Origin: Symsagittifera roscoffensis
Taxonomy: Eukaryota > Xenacoelomorpha > Acoela > Convolutidae
Direction: 5' to 3'
Assembly: GCF_963678635.1 (NCBI RefSeq)
Contig: NC_087065.1
Location: forward strand, 45,295,919-45,359,918
Length of the DNA stretch: 64,000 nucleotides
Within the stretch, counting starts at the first letter, position 1, and the number at the start of each line of letters is the position of its first letter. The translations under genes and the position numbers were made by a program. The notes under the pieces were generated by a model. That model saw only the letters and a list, made by a program, of their open reading frames with translations, searched no databases and was not told the DNA's origin. Shown here piece by piece: positions 25,417 to 36,860 of the stretch.

Positions 25417-26734
25417 CTATGATAATCCTGAGTATGGGTTATAAAATGTTATGTAACCAATTGTGTGTTTTGTTTATCTATCGTATTTATATATTACTTC
25501 AGTTGTTATAAATGGTGGTGGTAGCGATTTAGCTGTTATATTCGGTGGATTTAATGGTTAGGGATGTTGAACAATATTATTAAGTTTGATCGTGATTTCA
25601 AATTTTAATTGTAGGCTATTTTGTTGGAGTATTTGGATGTTATGGTCACGAATGTCTTCGTGGATATCTTGTCTATATTGTAATCTATTAAGTGCCCAGT
25701 TGTGGAGTCAGTTACTTTCTGGGTGTTGTCCAAATAATGGTGGAGGTGCTGTGAATGTATTCCAGTCTAATCTTAAAGGGATATTTGTTGATGATTGTTC
25801 TCGATATCTAGCGTCGAGGTTATTTGGGAAATTTAAAGGGAAAAGCGTCGGTGAAATTTGATATAATGATGGTGTTGAGGGGAGTGATACTAATGTTTCT
25901 GGTAATGATGATGGTGTTGTATCTGTAGAGATATCTATTGGTTCATTTCCTATATTGGGTTCAACTGGTGTATATGAGTGCGTTGCCCAATATGGTAATC
26001 GTGCGGTGGGATTGGCGGGGGGTCAAAGGGATTTTCACGTATTTGTTCAGATGTCGGTGTTGAACCTAAGTAATCTGAGGGTATACTTGAGGTGCTATGT
26101 TGTGAAAGGATTGAGGGATTTTCTGGCAATGTACTACTTGAAATTTCTGAAGTAGTTGGTGTTGTTGATTGGGGTATATCAAAATGAACTCTAGGGGTTT
26201 GAAAATTTCTTTTTCTTCGCTGATGTATGATTTGTTTATTTATTTCAACTGTATTTCGATTTTGACTAATTTGTCTTACTCTATTTAAGTCTTGTGGTAA
26301 TGTGGGGTATAAATTATACGTTGGTTCACTAAGGGATGCCTGTCGCTGAACTGGTTCTAGTGGTTCGGATAAGCGAGCGTGTCGTTCTTCAAAATGTATG
26401 GGTTGTCTTGAATAGAAATTCATTTGGATGTTTGGGGGTTTTGGGTAGTTGTGGATATGGCTGTGTTTTCTTGGGATGATGTCGGTGAAGACTGATTTTG
26501 TGATTGTTGGTTAGCAATTTTTGAAACGTGTCCGATTGAGACTTTCTAGTGGGAAGATTTATGTTTATTGTAATATTCTGCGATGAAAAGAATTAAAAGG
26601 ATTGTTGCTAAGGCGAATGTCACTATTGCCTTTTTTACACATTTGCACATTGTGATTATTAGGGATGATAAAATGTGATGAAAATTACGAATAGTAAAAA
26701 AAATATCTGTTCTACTAAAAATTGTTCGTATCAT
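25417..26734 (-). pseudogene. ORF-A of element 1: membrane-anchored proline-rich protein
   Basis: ATG at 26734; about 440 codons to a TAG at 25417-25419, two bases before the env ATG. A single membrane segment (KAIVTFALATILLILFIAEY) lies near residues 35-55, preceded by CKCVKK and followed by a basic stretch; then a long Pro/Ser/Thr-rich region (HARLSEPLEPVQRQASLSEP) and a conserved C-terminal domain (NTFTAPPPLFGQHPES, NWALNRLQYRQDIHEDI). Broken by a TAG after the membrane part, a frameshift near 26425 and further stops. Element 2 keeps all three parts. Resembles a type II membrane protein; function unknown. Confidence 0.6.
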
Positions 26735-27679
26735 TTGAATAGACTTTGAATTATCGTACGTGTGAATGTGGTCAATGATTTGGGAAAGTCAGAGATATAT
26801 TTCAAAGAGGGAGTAGAAAATTGAAAAAATGTTGCCAAAAAATATTAAAATGATTATGAAAGCTTCAAAAGTATCGATAAAAAATATAGCAAAAGTTTGA
26901 ATAGTATGAAAACTTTTATGAAAAGATTTGAGATTGTATTTTTTAAGATATTGACTGATTGAGAGAAGAGCATTTCTTCGTTGAATATTTTTTGTTGTTT
27001 GGGGCAAGATTCAAGTGTGGTCGGATTATTTATTGGTTTTTTGACAAGTGGGTTGAGTTTTGTGAAAAATTGTTGGGGGCTAATTTTATGGTGTTCGGGA
27101 GGTCTTCTTTGCTTTATTTTTGTTTGAAATATTTGTACTTTAGGCCAAATGATAATGAGTCTTTTTTTCTTTAGGCTATTTCGAATTTTTTGGTTGGAGG
27201 GTTTTTGAGGTCTGAGCTGGGAAAATAATGTTGATCTTTGCGTTATTAGATAGGGGAGGGTTGTAATATTATGGTGGTATTTATTTTAGTTATCAAATGT
27301 TAGCGAGTTGCTTATTTTTGACCTGGAGGTTGTAAAGTTATAGTTATAGATATGCCTGGAGTTTAATATCTATCGGCTAATAGGTTGGTGTTAGAGATAT
27401 AGAAGGTGACGGATTTGAGTGAATCCTATTGGCTGAATCTGAACTAGAATTGTTGCGTATTTGTTCAGATGGTTATCTTGAAAAATGAAAGTTCAAAATT
27501 ATTTAGAGGTGTAAAAATTATTAATCTTAAAAATCAAAGTTGTTATTGAAATTCAACTTTCTTTAATATTTTAGATTGTGGGATGAATATTTTGTAATTT
27601 TTGCATGGTTGATTTCTAAATCGTGATGATTCTCTATGTTCTGATTTTTCTACTTGTTCTTGTGGTAAATTTTTTTCTA
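26735..27679 (-). other. Spacer between pol and ORF-A, element 1
   Basis: About 950 nt with no conserved ORF. A hydrophobic open stretch at 27007-26789 lies in the ORF-A frame but is interrupted by a stop and only weakly resembled in element 2. A splice acceptor or internal start for the downstream ORFs could be here; none can be proven. Confidence 0.35.
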
Positions 27680-28969
27680 TCATTTTCCTGTTTTTTTTTC
27701 TTTTTGAGGTGTTTTTGGGTCTGGCGCTTTTGGATTGTTTTGAGTTGTGGTTTGTTTGTGATTTTGACTTTCATGATGAACGTTGTCTGGTTCATTTATT
27801 TCTTTTTCTGTATGTGGATGATTTTGAATAACTTTTAAACCTGTGAAAGAATATAATTGAGTTAATTCGCGCAATGCGTATTCTTTTGGGTAGTAGGGCA
27901 ATAGATTGTTACGATGTTGAACAATTTCTTTTTTAGTTGAATCTGTGAGTTTATACGTTACGTAAGTGGGTTTGGCAATTATTTGGTATGGTTCTTTTCG
28001 AAGAGGTTGTAATTTTTTAGAGATTCATTTTTGCGTATTGAAGTTAGGTATTAAGACAAATGTTCCAATTTTTAAATCTGTGGCAGGCGTAAAGCGTGAA
28101 TTAATTTGGTCGTTAATGTTTTGCCTTTGTAACAATTTCTTTGTTACTTTTTGGTAAATTTCATTGTGTTTTTTATCTCTATTTAAAATCCATTCGGTGT
28201 GTGTGCCGGAGGCTAGAATAAGAATTTGTGGATGATGAAAATGATCTTCATCATGTGTGTGTAAAGGTAGGTTATAAAAAATTCAATCTTCATTTGGTTG
28301 GCAATAACCTTGTGCTATTTTATGGGCATTTGCTGTAAACGTAATTGGTTTTCGTGGCTTTTGATTAAAAACCATTTCGTATGGTGACATTCCTAAATAG
28401 TTTTACATCTGCTGACCATTCTGTGTATCGTGTATCATTTCCATTAATGATACGTCTAAGATATTCTTGTAGTGAACGGTTCATACCTTCGACTAAACCG
28501 TTTGTCCAAGGTGCATGAGATGTACGTGCTTTATGTTTGATGTTATATAAGTGGCATAGTCTGATGATTTCGTTATTTATAAATTCTGTACCGTTGTCTG
28601 TAACTAGGATTTCGGGTAATCCGAATTTGGCTATCCAATGTTCATAAAGTGTTGTGTAAGCATAATAAGCATTACATTGTGGTACTGGGCTGAGTGCTAC
28701 ATAATGTGTGAATGCATCAACAATGACCATAATATAGGAGTTTCCTTCAGAGGATGGTGAAATTAGTCCGTTTGTGTCGAATGAAATGCGATGGTTGAAA
28801 TATAGACTTTGTCCTTTAAAATCTTGTTTCTGTGCTATTTGTTTTTGATTTGGATATGGTTTGTTCAATTGACATATTATACAATCATTGCATAATACTT
28901 TTATCCAAATTGGTGCATTTGGGAAATAAAAAATTTGTGTAAAGTTCGAGTATGTTTTTTCTGATCGAG
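27680..28969 (-). pseudogene. Integrase of element 1
   Basis: Upstream CNDCIIC (near 28885) is the second half of the HHCC zinc finger. Core D,D-35-E: ISFDTNG, VTDNGTEF and GLVEGMNRSL (28868-28365 uninterrupted). After a frameshift near 28380 the C-terminal part continues to 27680 and includes a GPY/F-like stretch (LRKEPYQIIAKPTYVTYKL) and a hydrophilic tail. Inserts the cDNA; the 4-bp target duplication seen at both elements is its footprint. Confidence 0.9.
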
Positions 28970-30169
28970 TATGTTGAGTGTCCTTTTGTTTTTAGTGTAT
29001 GGGAGATGTTAGTGTATGGGAGATGTTTTTAGTGTATGGGAGATCATACTTAAAGGAAGACAGGGAACTTTATAATCATTTAATTGATATTCTAAAAGAT
29101 CGGTATTTTCATTAATTGTTGTGTTATTAAATTTTCTGAAATATCGGAGGAGTGTTTTGTTTCCTAAAATTGTGGTATCTGCTTTTACGGGATTAGTTTT
29201 GTATTTATGCCATGATTTTAGTTGTCTATTTACTGGGTCAAGATTTTGGTTTTGTTTTAAAAGTTCAAGTGTAATTTTATCTGTTGGGGGAGAAAAATTT
29301 TGTCAATTTCTAGTTTTGATAGGGGAATTGTGTCAAGTGGGTCATGGAGTTCAAAAACTTGATTTATTGTGTATTTTGAATCATTTGTTTGTGGTCCTGA
29401 TAAAATCATTTTATCGGTCAAATTTTCTTTTTCAATTAATGGAAAAAGTTCTTTTTTATGCGAGTGTTGTTTTATTCTCTTTTGTTGAGTATTATTTTTT
29501 ATCCATTGTGAGTAAGGAATTGGTTTAAAAGTGGATGTGCCTAATGAATCAACTTCATAGTGATTACTTTGGCAATCTAAGTAGAGTGGAAAATGTTGTA
29601 GATTATTTATTTGTGATTGATCAATGTCAGTTTTTACTGCGTATTTGCATTCTAGTCGGGGTGATGTTTCATCTTTTGCGAGATAGAATTTAATATTTTG
29701 TGGTATTTCAACTGTAGTTTTTTGGTGTAAGTAATTCAGGTGGCGTATTTCGACTTAATGTATCTGGTAACGCAAGGTTTTTTCCTGCTGTCCAAACTAT
29801 ATGTAAGTTTGGAAATTTCATTAGACTTAGTTGAAATCTATAAACTCTATGATTTGGATTTGATTTTTGTGTAAAGAGAAATATTATTGGTTTGTGATCT
29901 GTAAATAGAATTGTTGGGTGTTTTGATCCAAGTATCAGAAATTCATATTCTGTAAGTGTATAATTTATAGCTGTACATTCTCTCATTAGAGTTGAGAGTC
30001 GTAGCTCTGCTTGTGTGAATAATCGTGAATTTATTGATATAAGATTCATTTTATTTGTTCCACTATGTGATTGTAGCAATGCTGCGCCGATGCCAAAATT
30101 TGAAGCATCGCACATTGCATAGAATTGTTGATTTGGATCGGGAATTGTGTTTGAAATTTGTTCTATCAA
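28970..30169 (-). pseudogene. RNase H and connection region of element 1
   Basis: 30169-29708 shows a gypsy RNase H: YAMCDASNFGIGAAL, SRLFTQAELRLSTLMRE, FTDHKPIIFLF and VWTAGKNLALPDTLSR. Catalytic Asp/Glu positions are visible. The frame is lost at an A6 run near 29720 that is shorter in element 2; the connection region to integrase then continues in another frame. Removes RNA from the RNA-DNA hybrid. Confidence 0.85.
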
Positions 30170-31578
30170 AAGCTTTTTAATTTCTTCAAATCGTGTTTGA
30201 TGTTCAGTGGTCCATTCAAAATTATTTTGTTGTCTCTGAGGATGTTATAAAAGGGTCTTAAGTATAATTGCATTTTGTAAACATATTTACTTGAGAAATT
30301 CAACATTCCAAGGAATTCTTGGATTTTCTTTTTATTTGTAGGTGGCTGAAGTTTTTGGATTGCGTCAATGCGTGATTTTAATGGAGTAATAGTGTTTCGT
30401 TCAATATTATGTCCTAAAAACTTAACTCGTGTTAAAAAGAAGTGTGATTTATCGGGGGCTGCCTTCAGATTTTTGTTCTGAAGTATTTTATGATATTGTT
30501 CTAAAACTGTAAACATTTCTTCTTTGGTTTATGATTGCATAAAAACATCATCTAGATAGGTGATTGCAATTTTCTTTAGTATTAATGGTCTAAAAATGTT
30601 ACTCATAAAAGCTGAAAAAGCTGCTGGTCCTATGGATATTCCATAGAATAAGCGATTAAATTCATATTGTTGATTTCCAATAACAAATTGTGTTAAACGT
30701 CGTGATTGTTCATCTAGTGGCATTTGATTATAAGCACTATTCATATCTGCGGTTGTGAAATATTTACCATTTATCTTTGTTAAGATAACTTGTATGGTTT
30801 CAATAGGCCAATTACATTTTGATTTGTCAATTAGTGAATTGAGGTATCTAGCGTCTAAAACTATTTTTAGTGATTCACCTTTTGCTAGAATGATAACAGG
30901 GTTAATGAAGGTGTTACCTTTTGGTTGGTCTTTTTTATTTACTGGTGAGATAATTTCGTATTGTTCTAAAATATCAAGTAATCTATTTACCTTGTCCTGT
31001 AAGTGAATCGGTACTTTACTTGCTCTTTGTTTTTTGAAAACTGTGTCAGGTTTTAATGGGAGGTGTAGTGATGAACTAATTTTTCCAATATCAAGTTTTG
31101 ATGTTGCATAGACTGTCGAATATTTTAACAGTTGTTTTGCTAATTTATCAAATTCGTCTTGTGTGGTTTGTGAGTGTTGAAAATTAAACATTGTTAAAAA
31201 TCTTTGTTGTTCTTTTGCGTAATTTGTTATATTGAATGCCGGTTTAAAATATGGTGTTTTTGTGAAATAATCTGTGTTTCTTTTTTCATTACTTTTTATA
31301 TTAATTATTGATAATTCTTCGTCAAGAATTGTTGATTGGCAAATATCTAATAATTGGAGTATATTATTAACTCGGTAGGCTACTTCATTTATAGGTGAAA
31401 TTGTAGCATTTGTTTCACAATATCCTAAAAGTCCTAAGGGTAATGTTATTTTATATGGTGTATTGTTATAAACATGTAATGAAATAATATCGGAATTCGT
31501 ATTTTTTAAGTATTTTATGGATGAGATTGTAATTTTGAAAAATTTGTGGATAGGTTTAAATTCGAAATATGACATGAA
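30166..31578 (-). pseudogene. Reverse transcriptase of element 1
   Basis: RT palm/fingers motifs in order: FINPVIILAKGE, IVLDARYLNSL, FTTADMNSAYNQMPLDE, FNRLFYGISIGPAAF and the active-site ITYLDDVFM. A TAA follows directly at 30529, the thumb region continues in the same frame (NIERNTITPLKSRIDAIQKL, EFLGMLNF), and a frameshift lies near 30237. The YLDD and order of motifs fit Ty3/gypsy. It would copy genomic RNA into DNA in the particle; this copy cannot make a complete enzyme. Confidence 0.92.
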
Positions 31579-31707
31579 AAGTTATTGTTTATTTTGATTT
31601 TTGTTATACTGATGAACTTGTTTTACTGACAAATTATAGATATTTACTGATAGTGGTTTCAGGTGTTTCCGTTGTTGATTATAAATGGGATAAAATTTTG
31701 GGAAAAA

Positions 31708-33144
31708 TTATGGTTGTTTGTTTAGTCTTTGGAAGAATGTTAGGGCTGTATTTTTTGTTTTTGTATATTTATCTTTGATATGGATCTTACTATTTAAGAT
31801 GTTGATTGTTGGTATATATTTAGTTATAAATGGTATGCCAATAATATTTTGCGTAATATCAGTAATATGAAATATTTGTTTAAATGGTTTGTTCAAAATT
31901 TTGTTTTGTTCCATTGTTCTTGTGGGAAGGAGGAATAATTGGATTTTTTCATAGTTTACTAATGTTGATCCTTGTGCTGTTGTTAATTTACAAGAGGTTT
32001 CAAGAGGTGTTAAATTTGGATGCAATGTTTTAATTTCATTCCATGTGGGAATATTAATTATTTTTGATTCTGCTCCTGAGTCAGTACAAAAATCAATTTC
32101 AAGGTCTGGTGGTTGAAATTCTTTGTTTCTTGGGCTTTCTAAGAGAAATGGAATTGTGCAAATTTTTTCTCTTGGTTGTTCTTTTTGTATATTTTGATAA
32201 GTATGTTTTGTGTTTGAGCATTGTTTTTCATGTTTTTTATCAGGTTTAATTACCGTGTTAATTTCGTTTATTTCTTGTGTAGTTTTCGTATTTTTAATGG
32301 GTCCAATATAGTAATTATGAAGAAGATCCAATTGATTTTCATATATATGTGAGGTAAAAGGTTGTTCATATATGATAGGTTCATAGTCGTTTTCGACTGT
32401 TATCATATTTACAGAGATGGTATTATCTGTATCACTTTCAGTATCTGATGATTCACAATTTATGTGATTTAGTTGTAATTCATTACTTCCTGTGTCATCA
32501 ATACCTGGGGGGTCTGAAGTTGTTTCTTCATTTGTTTGCACTTGATTTATGTGTCTTTGATGATTTGGTGTGTTACTTCTGTATCGATGTTTAGAATCGG
32601 GATAACGGTTATTATTCCTATGTGGTGACTGGAAATAATTTCTGTATCGATTGTTGTAACTTGAGTTTCGAGTTTGTGAATTATTTTGTGATCTGTTTTG
32701 ATAGTTGTCATTTGATCTGTGATAATTCGATCTTTTATAATAATTATTCCTTGATCTATTGTTTGGATAGTTCTGATTTCGATTATTAGAATAATTTCTA
32801 TTTCTATCGTGTGAATAGTTTCTATTTCTGTTGTATGATGAGTTTCGTGATCTATTATTGGAATAGTGTCTATTCCTTGGGTTTGAATGGGAACTGGATG
32901 CAGAAACAAATTCTGTTGTGTTTGGATTCGATCGTGAATAGTTATTGTGGTTATTTTGGCTATTCGATCGTCTATATCTATTTTGTGAGAAATTTCCTGA
33001 TTTTCTTTGTTCGGGCGATCTACCTCTATAACTTGAGTTATATGGTGATTGATTTCTTGAGTAATTTGAGTTGCTTGGAAGTGGTTTTCCTGAGCTGTTA
33101 TTACTATATATAAATTTGTTTGGTAGTTTTTGATCTTTTTTCAT
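31708..33144 (-). CDS. RS/RN-rich linker plus aspartic protease, element 1
   Basis: 478 codons without a stop. The first ~200 residues are a low-complexity Arg/Ser/Asn/Tyr-rich repeat (units like NRNRNYSHD), probably RNA-binding and continuing from the Gag zinc knuckle. The C-terminal third is a retropepsin-like protease: catalytic DSGA in CTDSGAESKIINIPTW and a downstream hydrophobic IIGIPF in place of ILG. It is in the same frame as the RT ORF downstream, and in element 2 the knuckle reads straight into the linker, so gag-pro-pol appears to have been one frame. Cleaves Gag-Pol. A stop at 31708 separates it from RT in this copy. Confidence 0.85.
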   Translation of the reverse strand: MKKDQKLPNKFIYSNNSSGKPLPSNSNYSRNQSPYNSSYRGRSPEQRKSGNFSQNRYRRSNSQNNHNNYSRSNPNTTEFVSASSSHSNPRNRHYSNNRSRNSSYNRNRNYSHDRNRNYSNNRNQNYPNNRSRNNYYKRSNYHRSNDNYQNRSQNNSQTRNSSYNNRYRNYFQSPHRNNNRYPDSKHRYRSNTPNHQRHINQVQTNEETTSDPPGIDDTGSNELQLNHINCESSDTESDTDNTISVNMITVENDYEPIIYEQPFTSHIYENQLDLLHNYYIGPIKNTKTTQEINEINTVIKPDKKHEKQCSNTKHTYQNIQKEQPREKICTIPFLLESPRNKEFQPPDLEIDFCTDSGAESKIINIPTWNEIKTLHPNLTPLETSCKLTTAQGSTLVNYEKIQLFLLPTRTMEQNKILNKPFKQIFHITDITQNIIGIPFITKYIPTINILNSKIHIKDKYTKTKNTALTFFQRLNKQP

Positions 33145-33979
33145 GTATTGATAGAATGATTTATTTGGTTATTTGTGCTTTTGAGGTTTATTCTGATTGT
33201 CTTGTTGTTTTTGTCTATATTCGGCGATACTGTGTCCGTATCGTCGGCAGTAATTACACCATTTTTTTTTAAAGATGGTTTGCCTTTAACGTTTGAATTT
33301 CGTTCGTAGATGTTTAGTATTTCAGTAATTTTTTCAATCAGGTCTGTGTCTGATTCTTGTATGTTATTTATATGTGTAGTATTTGTTTCAATCCGATTAA
33401 CATATTGTAGTTTTAGATTTTCTGTTTCTTCGAGTTTCATTGTGAGTTCTGCTTGTTCTACTTTATCTAGTAATTTTTAAAATCTAAATCTGGTTCTCGA
33501 ATTGAGGAAGGATGAGATGCTCTCTTTTTTAGAGCTATTTTCCTTAATTGAGGTGTTAAGGTCATCATCAAAATTTCTAACATTTTTGTGTTTTTGTAGT
33601 CATGTGTATTAAGTGAATATGCTTTTCGAACTAGTGTTTTGATTCGTACTGCTAATTGTTTAATTGTTTTGTTTGGTAATCTGCCTATTTCGTTGCATAA
33701 AACTCTTTGATGTTGTTTGTTTCTTTCAGAATCAAACAATTTTGAAAATTCTTGTGTAAATCTTTACCAATCTGATTTTATATCTATAGGTAATACTGAA
33801 AACCATTTTTGAGCTGCGCCATCTAGTGTTGTTTGTTTTAACGCTGTGCGTCTATGTATCCAATTTTGATGAAGTGGTGTATTAATTGGTTCGGGTCCTA
33901 TATTTAAAATTAAATTTGCTGTTACTGCATTTAAATAATCTTCTACAGAATATTCAGGGTCTGTTCCTGTGAATACCAT
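33145..33979 (-). pseudogene. Gag capsid and zinc knuckle of element 1
   Basis: Fragments 33979-33764, 33739-33467 and 33440-33141 align with one continuous reading frame in element 2. Ty3-type capsid features: FTGTDPEYSVEDYLNAV, DGAAQKWF and a LCNEIGRLPNKTIKQLAVRI helix pair. A CCHC knuckle follows near 33210-33260 in another frame; its last cysteine is replaced by tyrosine (CNYCRRYGHSIAEY), while element 2 has the complete motif. Capsid packages the RNA, the knuckle binds it. A long A run just before the knuckle causes a frameshift. Confidence 0.8.
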
Positions 33980-35804
33980 TAATGGTTTTTTTTGATGTTA
34001 TTGACGATCCACCCATAAATTATGGATTCATAGTCATCTGTAGTGATTCTGCGGCATTTGGCATTTGTGAAAAGTTTGAAAGTTGATTTTTTGTTATTTC
34101 ATGTTGCTGAAGGTAATATGGAAGCAGTATTTCATTTTGCATTTGGGTTGATTGATAAGAAAGCATTGACATTGGGTTTTGTGGTTGTATTGGTTGAAAA
34201 GATTGTGCGATAAATGGGTTTTGTATATGCATTTGTTATGAATTTTGTATATCTGTTGGATTTTGTGGGTAAATTTTCATATTTTGAGATAGTTGAGATT
34301 GTCGCGGTCTCTGTGTGCGATATTCTTTAGTATATGGTGCAAAAATATCTGGTTGATGATAATCATCATCATCAGATGATAAATAGTTTGTGTTATATGG
34401 TGTATGTTGTTTATTTTTATTTTGTTGAGAGAATGGGTAATTTTCACTATAATCCTGTGTAGGTTGTGGATTATCTGGAAAATTTACTGAATTGGTCGAT
34501 GTTTTCGGGAGATTCCAATAATGGGAACATACGTGATTTAAATTTTGTGTGTTTTTTCGGGGAGGTTGGTTTGTTCTTAGTTTGTGAGCATAATTATAAT
34601 TGTCTTCTGCAAAGGTGTTTCTTGTGAATGGTTTTTGTGTTTTTGACGGTGTTGTCATTGGTCTATACGTTTGATAATCCATATGTGAATATTTTGGAGC
34701 AACCGAAAGTTTAACGGTCAAATGTAAGGTTACCTGTGTTAGTGATGTATTTGTATTTTTTGGTGTTATCAGATTTGGATGTATTGGTGAAATATTTTGT
34801 TGTGTAGTTGTTACCGTTGTTTGGACGATTTCTTCTTTTATGAAGTGTGATGGTGTTTGAATGTCTTGCTGTGTAAGGTTTCTGGTTCCATTGAGATTTT
34901 CATTATGTATAACTGTTGAATATAAGCTGTTATTACGTGTATCAGGTAAAAATGTATTATAATTTAATGGTGTTGCGTCAATCGTTAATGGTATTACTTT
35001 TACATAATCTCTGTGAAAAGATATTGTACTTATTGCTTGACTCGAGATATCTTGTGGAATATTTATAAATGCGACTGGATGAGACCATTCAGGGTTCCAA
35101 ACGTAATCTGATTGTTCTGCAATGACAGTGTCGTCATTGATACTTTGGGGTCTAAAATTTTTTCTTGCTTGTGAAATTAAATCTAGGTTGTGGGTAAAAT
35201 AATCTATTATAAACCATGCTAAAATCTTTTGCAAATCATGTTTAGTGTTTTGTGAAACATCATTATTGGTAAAATTTTCGCGGATTGTATGTAGAAATGT
35301 TGAAAAGACTGTGATTTCATTTCTTACTTTTGTATGTTTGGATGTTTCGGTTGGTGATATACTTTGAACTTCTGTTTTTTCTAATATAGATATATAATTA
35401 TATATTATTGCAAAAACTTCATTAGTGAATATGGAGTTTGCTTTTTGTCAATTATGATATTGTATGCTTTTGATATATTCTATGAATACTTTTGAAAACT
35501 CTAATTCAATATCGTCTGTTTGAATTACATATTTATTATGAGCTGTTTGTGGTGTGCTGAATTCTATGGTGTACATTCCGTATTGTTGTGTTAGATTACA
35601 AATGTTTTTCAAATAATGTTCTATAATTCGTCTGTTGATTTTTACATCCGGGAATTCTGCTTTACTTGGACTGATTCCTGGTTCAAACAAATTTACGAGT
35701 AAGTTTTAACAAAATCGTGTTTGTCCTCTATCATCGAGTGAATCTATAAGAAAGGGAAAAACTGCTTCTTCATCTGGACTCTCGTCACTTTGAGTGTGGC
35801 TCAT
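33980..35804 (-). pseudogene. Gag N-terminal part of element 1
   Basis: ATG at 35804 (MSHTQSDESPDEEAVF, acidic start). The frame runs to about 34020 with in-frame stops near 35711, at 35448 and between 34232 and 34236, then shifts frame at an A8 tract near 33990. It contains a helical, conserved block (KILAWFIIDYFTHNLDL, then DYVWNPEWSHP) and a long Thr/Asn/Gln/Pro-rich linker. Element 2 has the same layout. By position this is a matrix-like/N-terminal Gag domain; I do not recognise a family match. Confidence 0.65.
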
Positions 35805-36246
35805 TTTTTCGTTTGATGATTGTTAATATATAACTATCAATATGTCTAATTGGTTGATTCCAATCATATAGGTGTACTGGTTTGTGTTTATATTGCTTTT
35901 TTATTCTTCTTTTTCCTCTTTTTGATGAGTTTGAAGTTGTTTCTGAATCGGAAAAATTTAATTGATCATGGATGGGAAATTTTTTATTTATTTATTCTTT
36001 TAATTTGTATAGTTCGTCTAAACTGTTGGCTTCTGATTCGGAAAATGCGTTTCTATTTTTTGGAAATCTTTTACGTGTGATTTGTCTTTGTTTGCTTATA
36101 ATTTTTCTTTTTATTGTTTGTCGTTTTGTTCGAATGTATCCAACTGTTTGTGTATGTGGAGTTATTACAAGATCGTATTTTTGGTTGTCTATTTCACAAT
36201 TGTGTAAAACGATTGTTTGTTTATTTCCTAGATTTTTGAATGACAT
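35785..36246 (-). pseudogene. ORF0 of element 1: very basic protein upstream of gag, one stop
   Basis: ATG at 36246 opens a 153-codon frame that ends with TGA at 35785-35787, 20 nt inside gag. One in-frame TAA at 35992-35994 breaks it. The centre is extremely basic (RTKRQTIKRKI, then KQRQITRKR), followed by an acidic serine patch (FSESEAN) and a second basic patch (KRGKRRIKKQ). Element 2 keeps the same frame and order. Arginine-rich motifs of this type occur in nuclear or RNA-binding regulatory proteins of complex retroviruses; that role is only an inference. No family recognised. Confidence 0.6.
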
Positions 36247-36289
36247 AAGTTTTAGGATGAGGGATGCATAAAGTTGTTAGGTGATTTCT

Positions 36290-36860
36290 ATTTTCTTAGA
36301 CTGTTAGTCCTTACGATTTTTTGGTTAGCTTAACCTGGGTCTTTTTGTTCAGGGTTGGAGAGAAAAGTATATCGATTCCGAAGAATGATTTTTTACTTTC
36401 TCGTGGCTAGTCTAAGCTAAGGTGTTAACTTACTTAATCTTACTTAGGGGTAGTGATTGTGTTCAAGGGTTGGAGAATAGTAAATCGATCCTCAAGGTTC
36501 AGGTATAATTAGAACGCAAGTAGTTCGTTAGATACTATTTTAAACTTACTAAGTCTAAGATTTATCCTGGGTCTGGTAAGAGGAGGGTTCAAGTAGAGAA
36601 CGAATAACCGAAGTTTAGCCTAAATTAAATGGTTAGTGTTATTAAAAATTTCCATTAGTCCTGGGTCTTTTGAAAAGGTTGGATAGTGAATCGACGTTTG
36701 AGGTCGTTAGACATTTGCTAAGTGGGTAGGGGAGAACAAAATTGTTCTTTTTGATCCAAGGATAGGGATTGATGATCAGATTTTAAAATTAATGAAATAG
36801 AAAATTTATAAAGATCCAAGGATAAGCCTTGATGATCTAGTTTAAATTTAAGTAAATTTA
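36290..36860 (-). repeat. Element 1 leader with four imperfect repeats
   Basis: On the plus strand, words of the type CCTGGGTCT...GGTTGGA...AGTGAATCGA recur near 36333, 36450, 36568 and 36660, about 110-120 bp apart, followed by two copies of GATCCAAGGATA (36753, 36813). The same set is present in element 2 at 60060-60600. Candidate packaging, dimerisation or translation-control structures (inference). Confidence 0.55.

Noticed and set aside
26789-27007. Separate hydrophobic protein upstream of ORF-A
   Set aside because: No ATG, a stop before ORF-A, and only weak similarity in element 2; kept as spacer.
32700-32909. Separate 120-codon Ile/Thr/His-rich protein on the minus strand
   Set aside because: Out-of-frame shadow of the repetitive Arg/Ser/Asn linker upstream of the protease; low complexity in one frame produces it in another.
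33970-34000. Programmed frameshift at the A8 tract in gag
   Set aside because: In element 1 the tract joins two frames, but in element 2 the same tract has an in-frame stop and no shift is needed. Homopolymer decay explains both.
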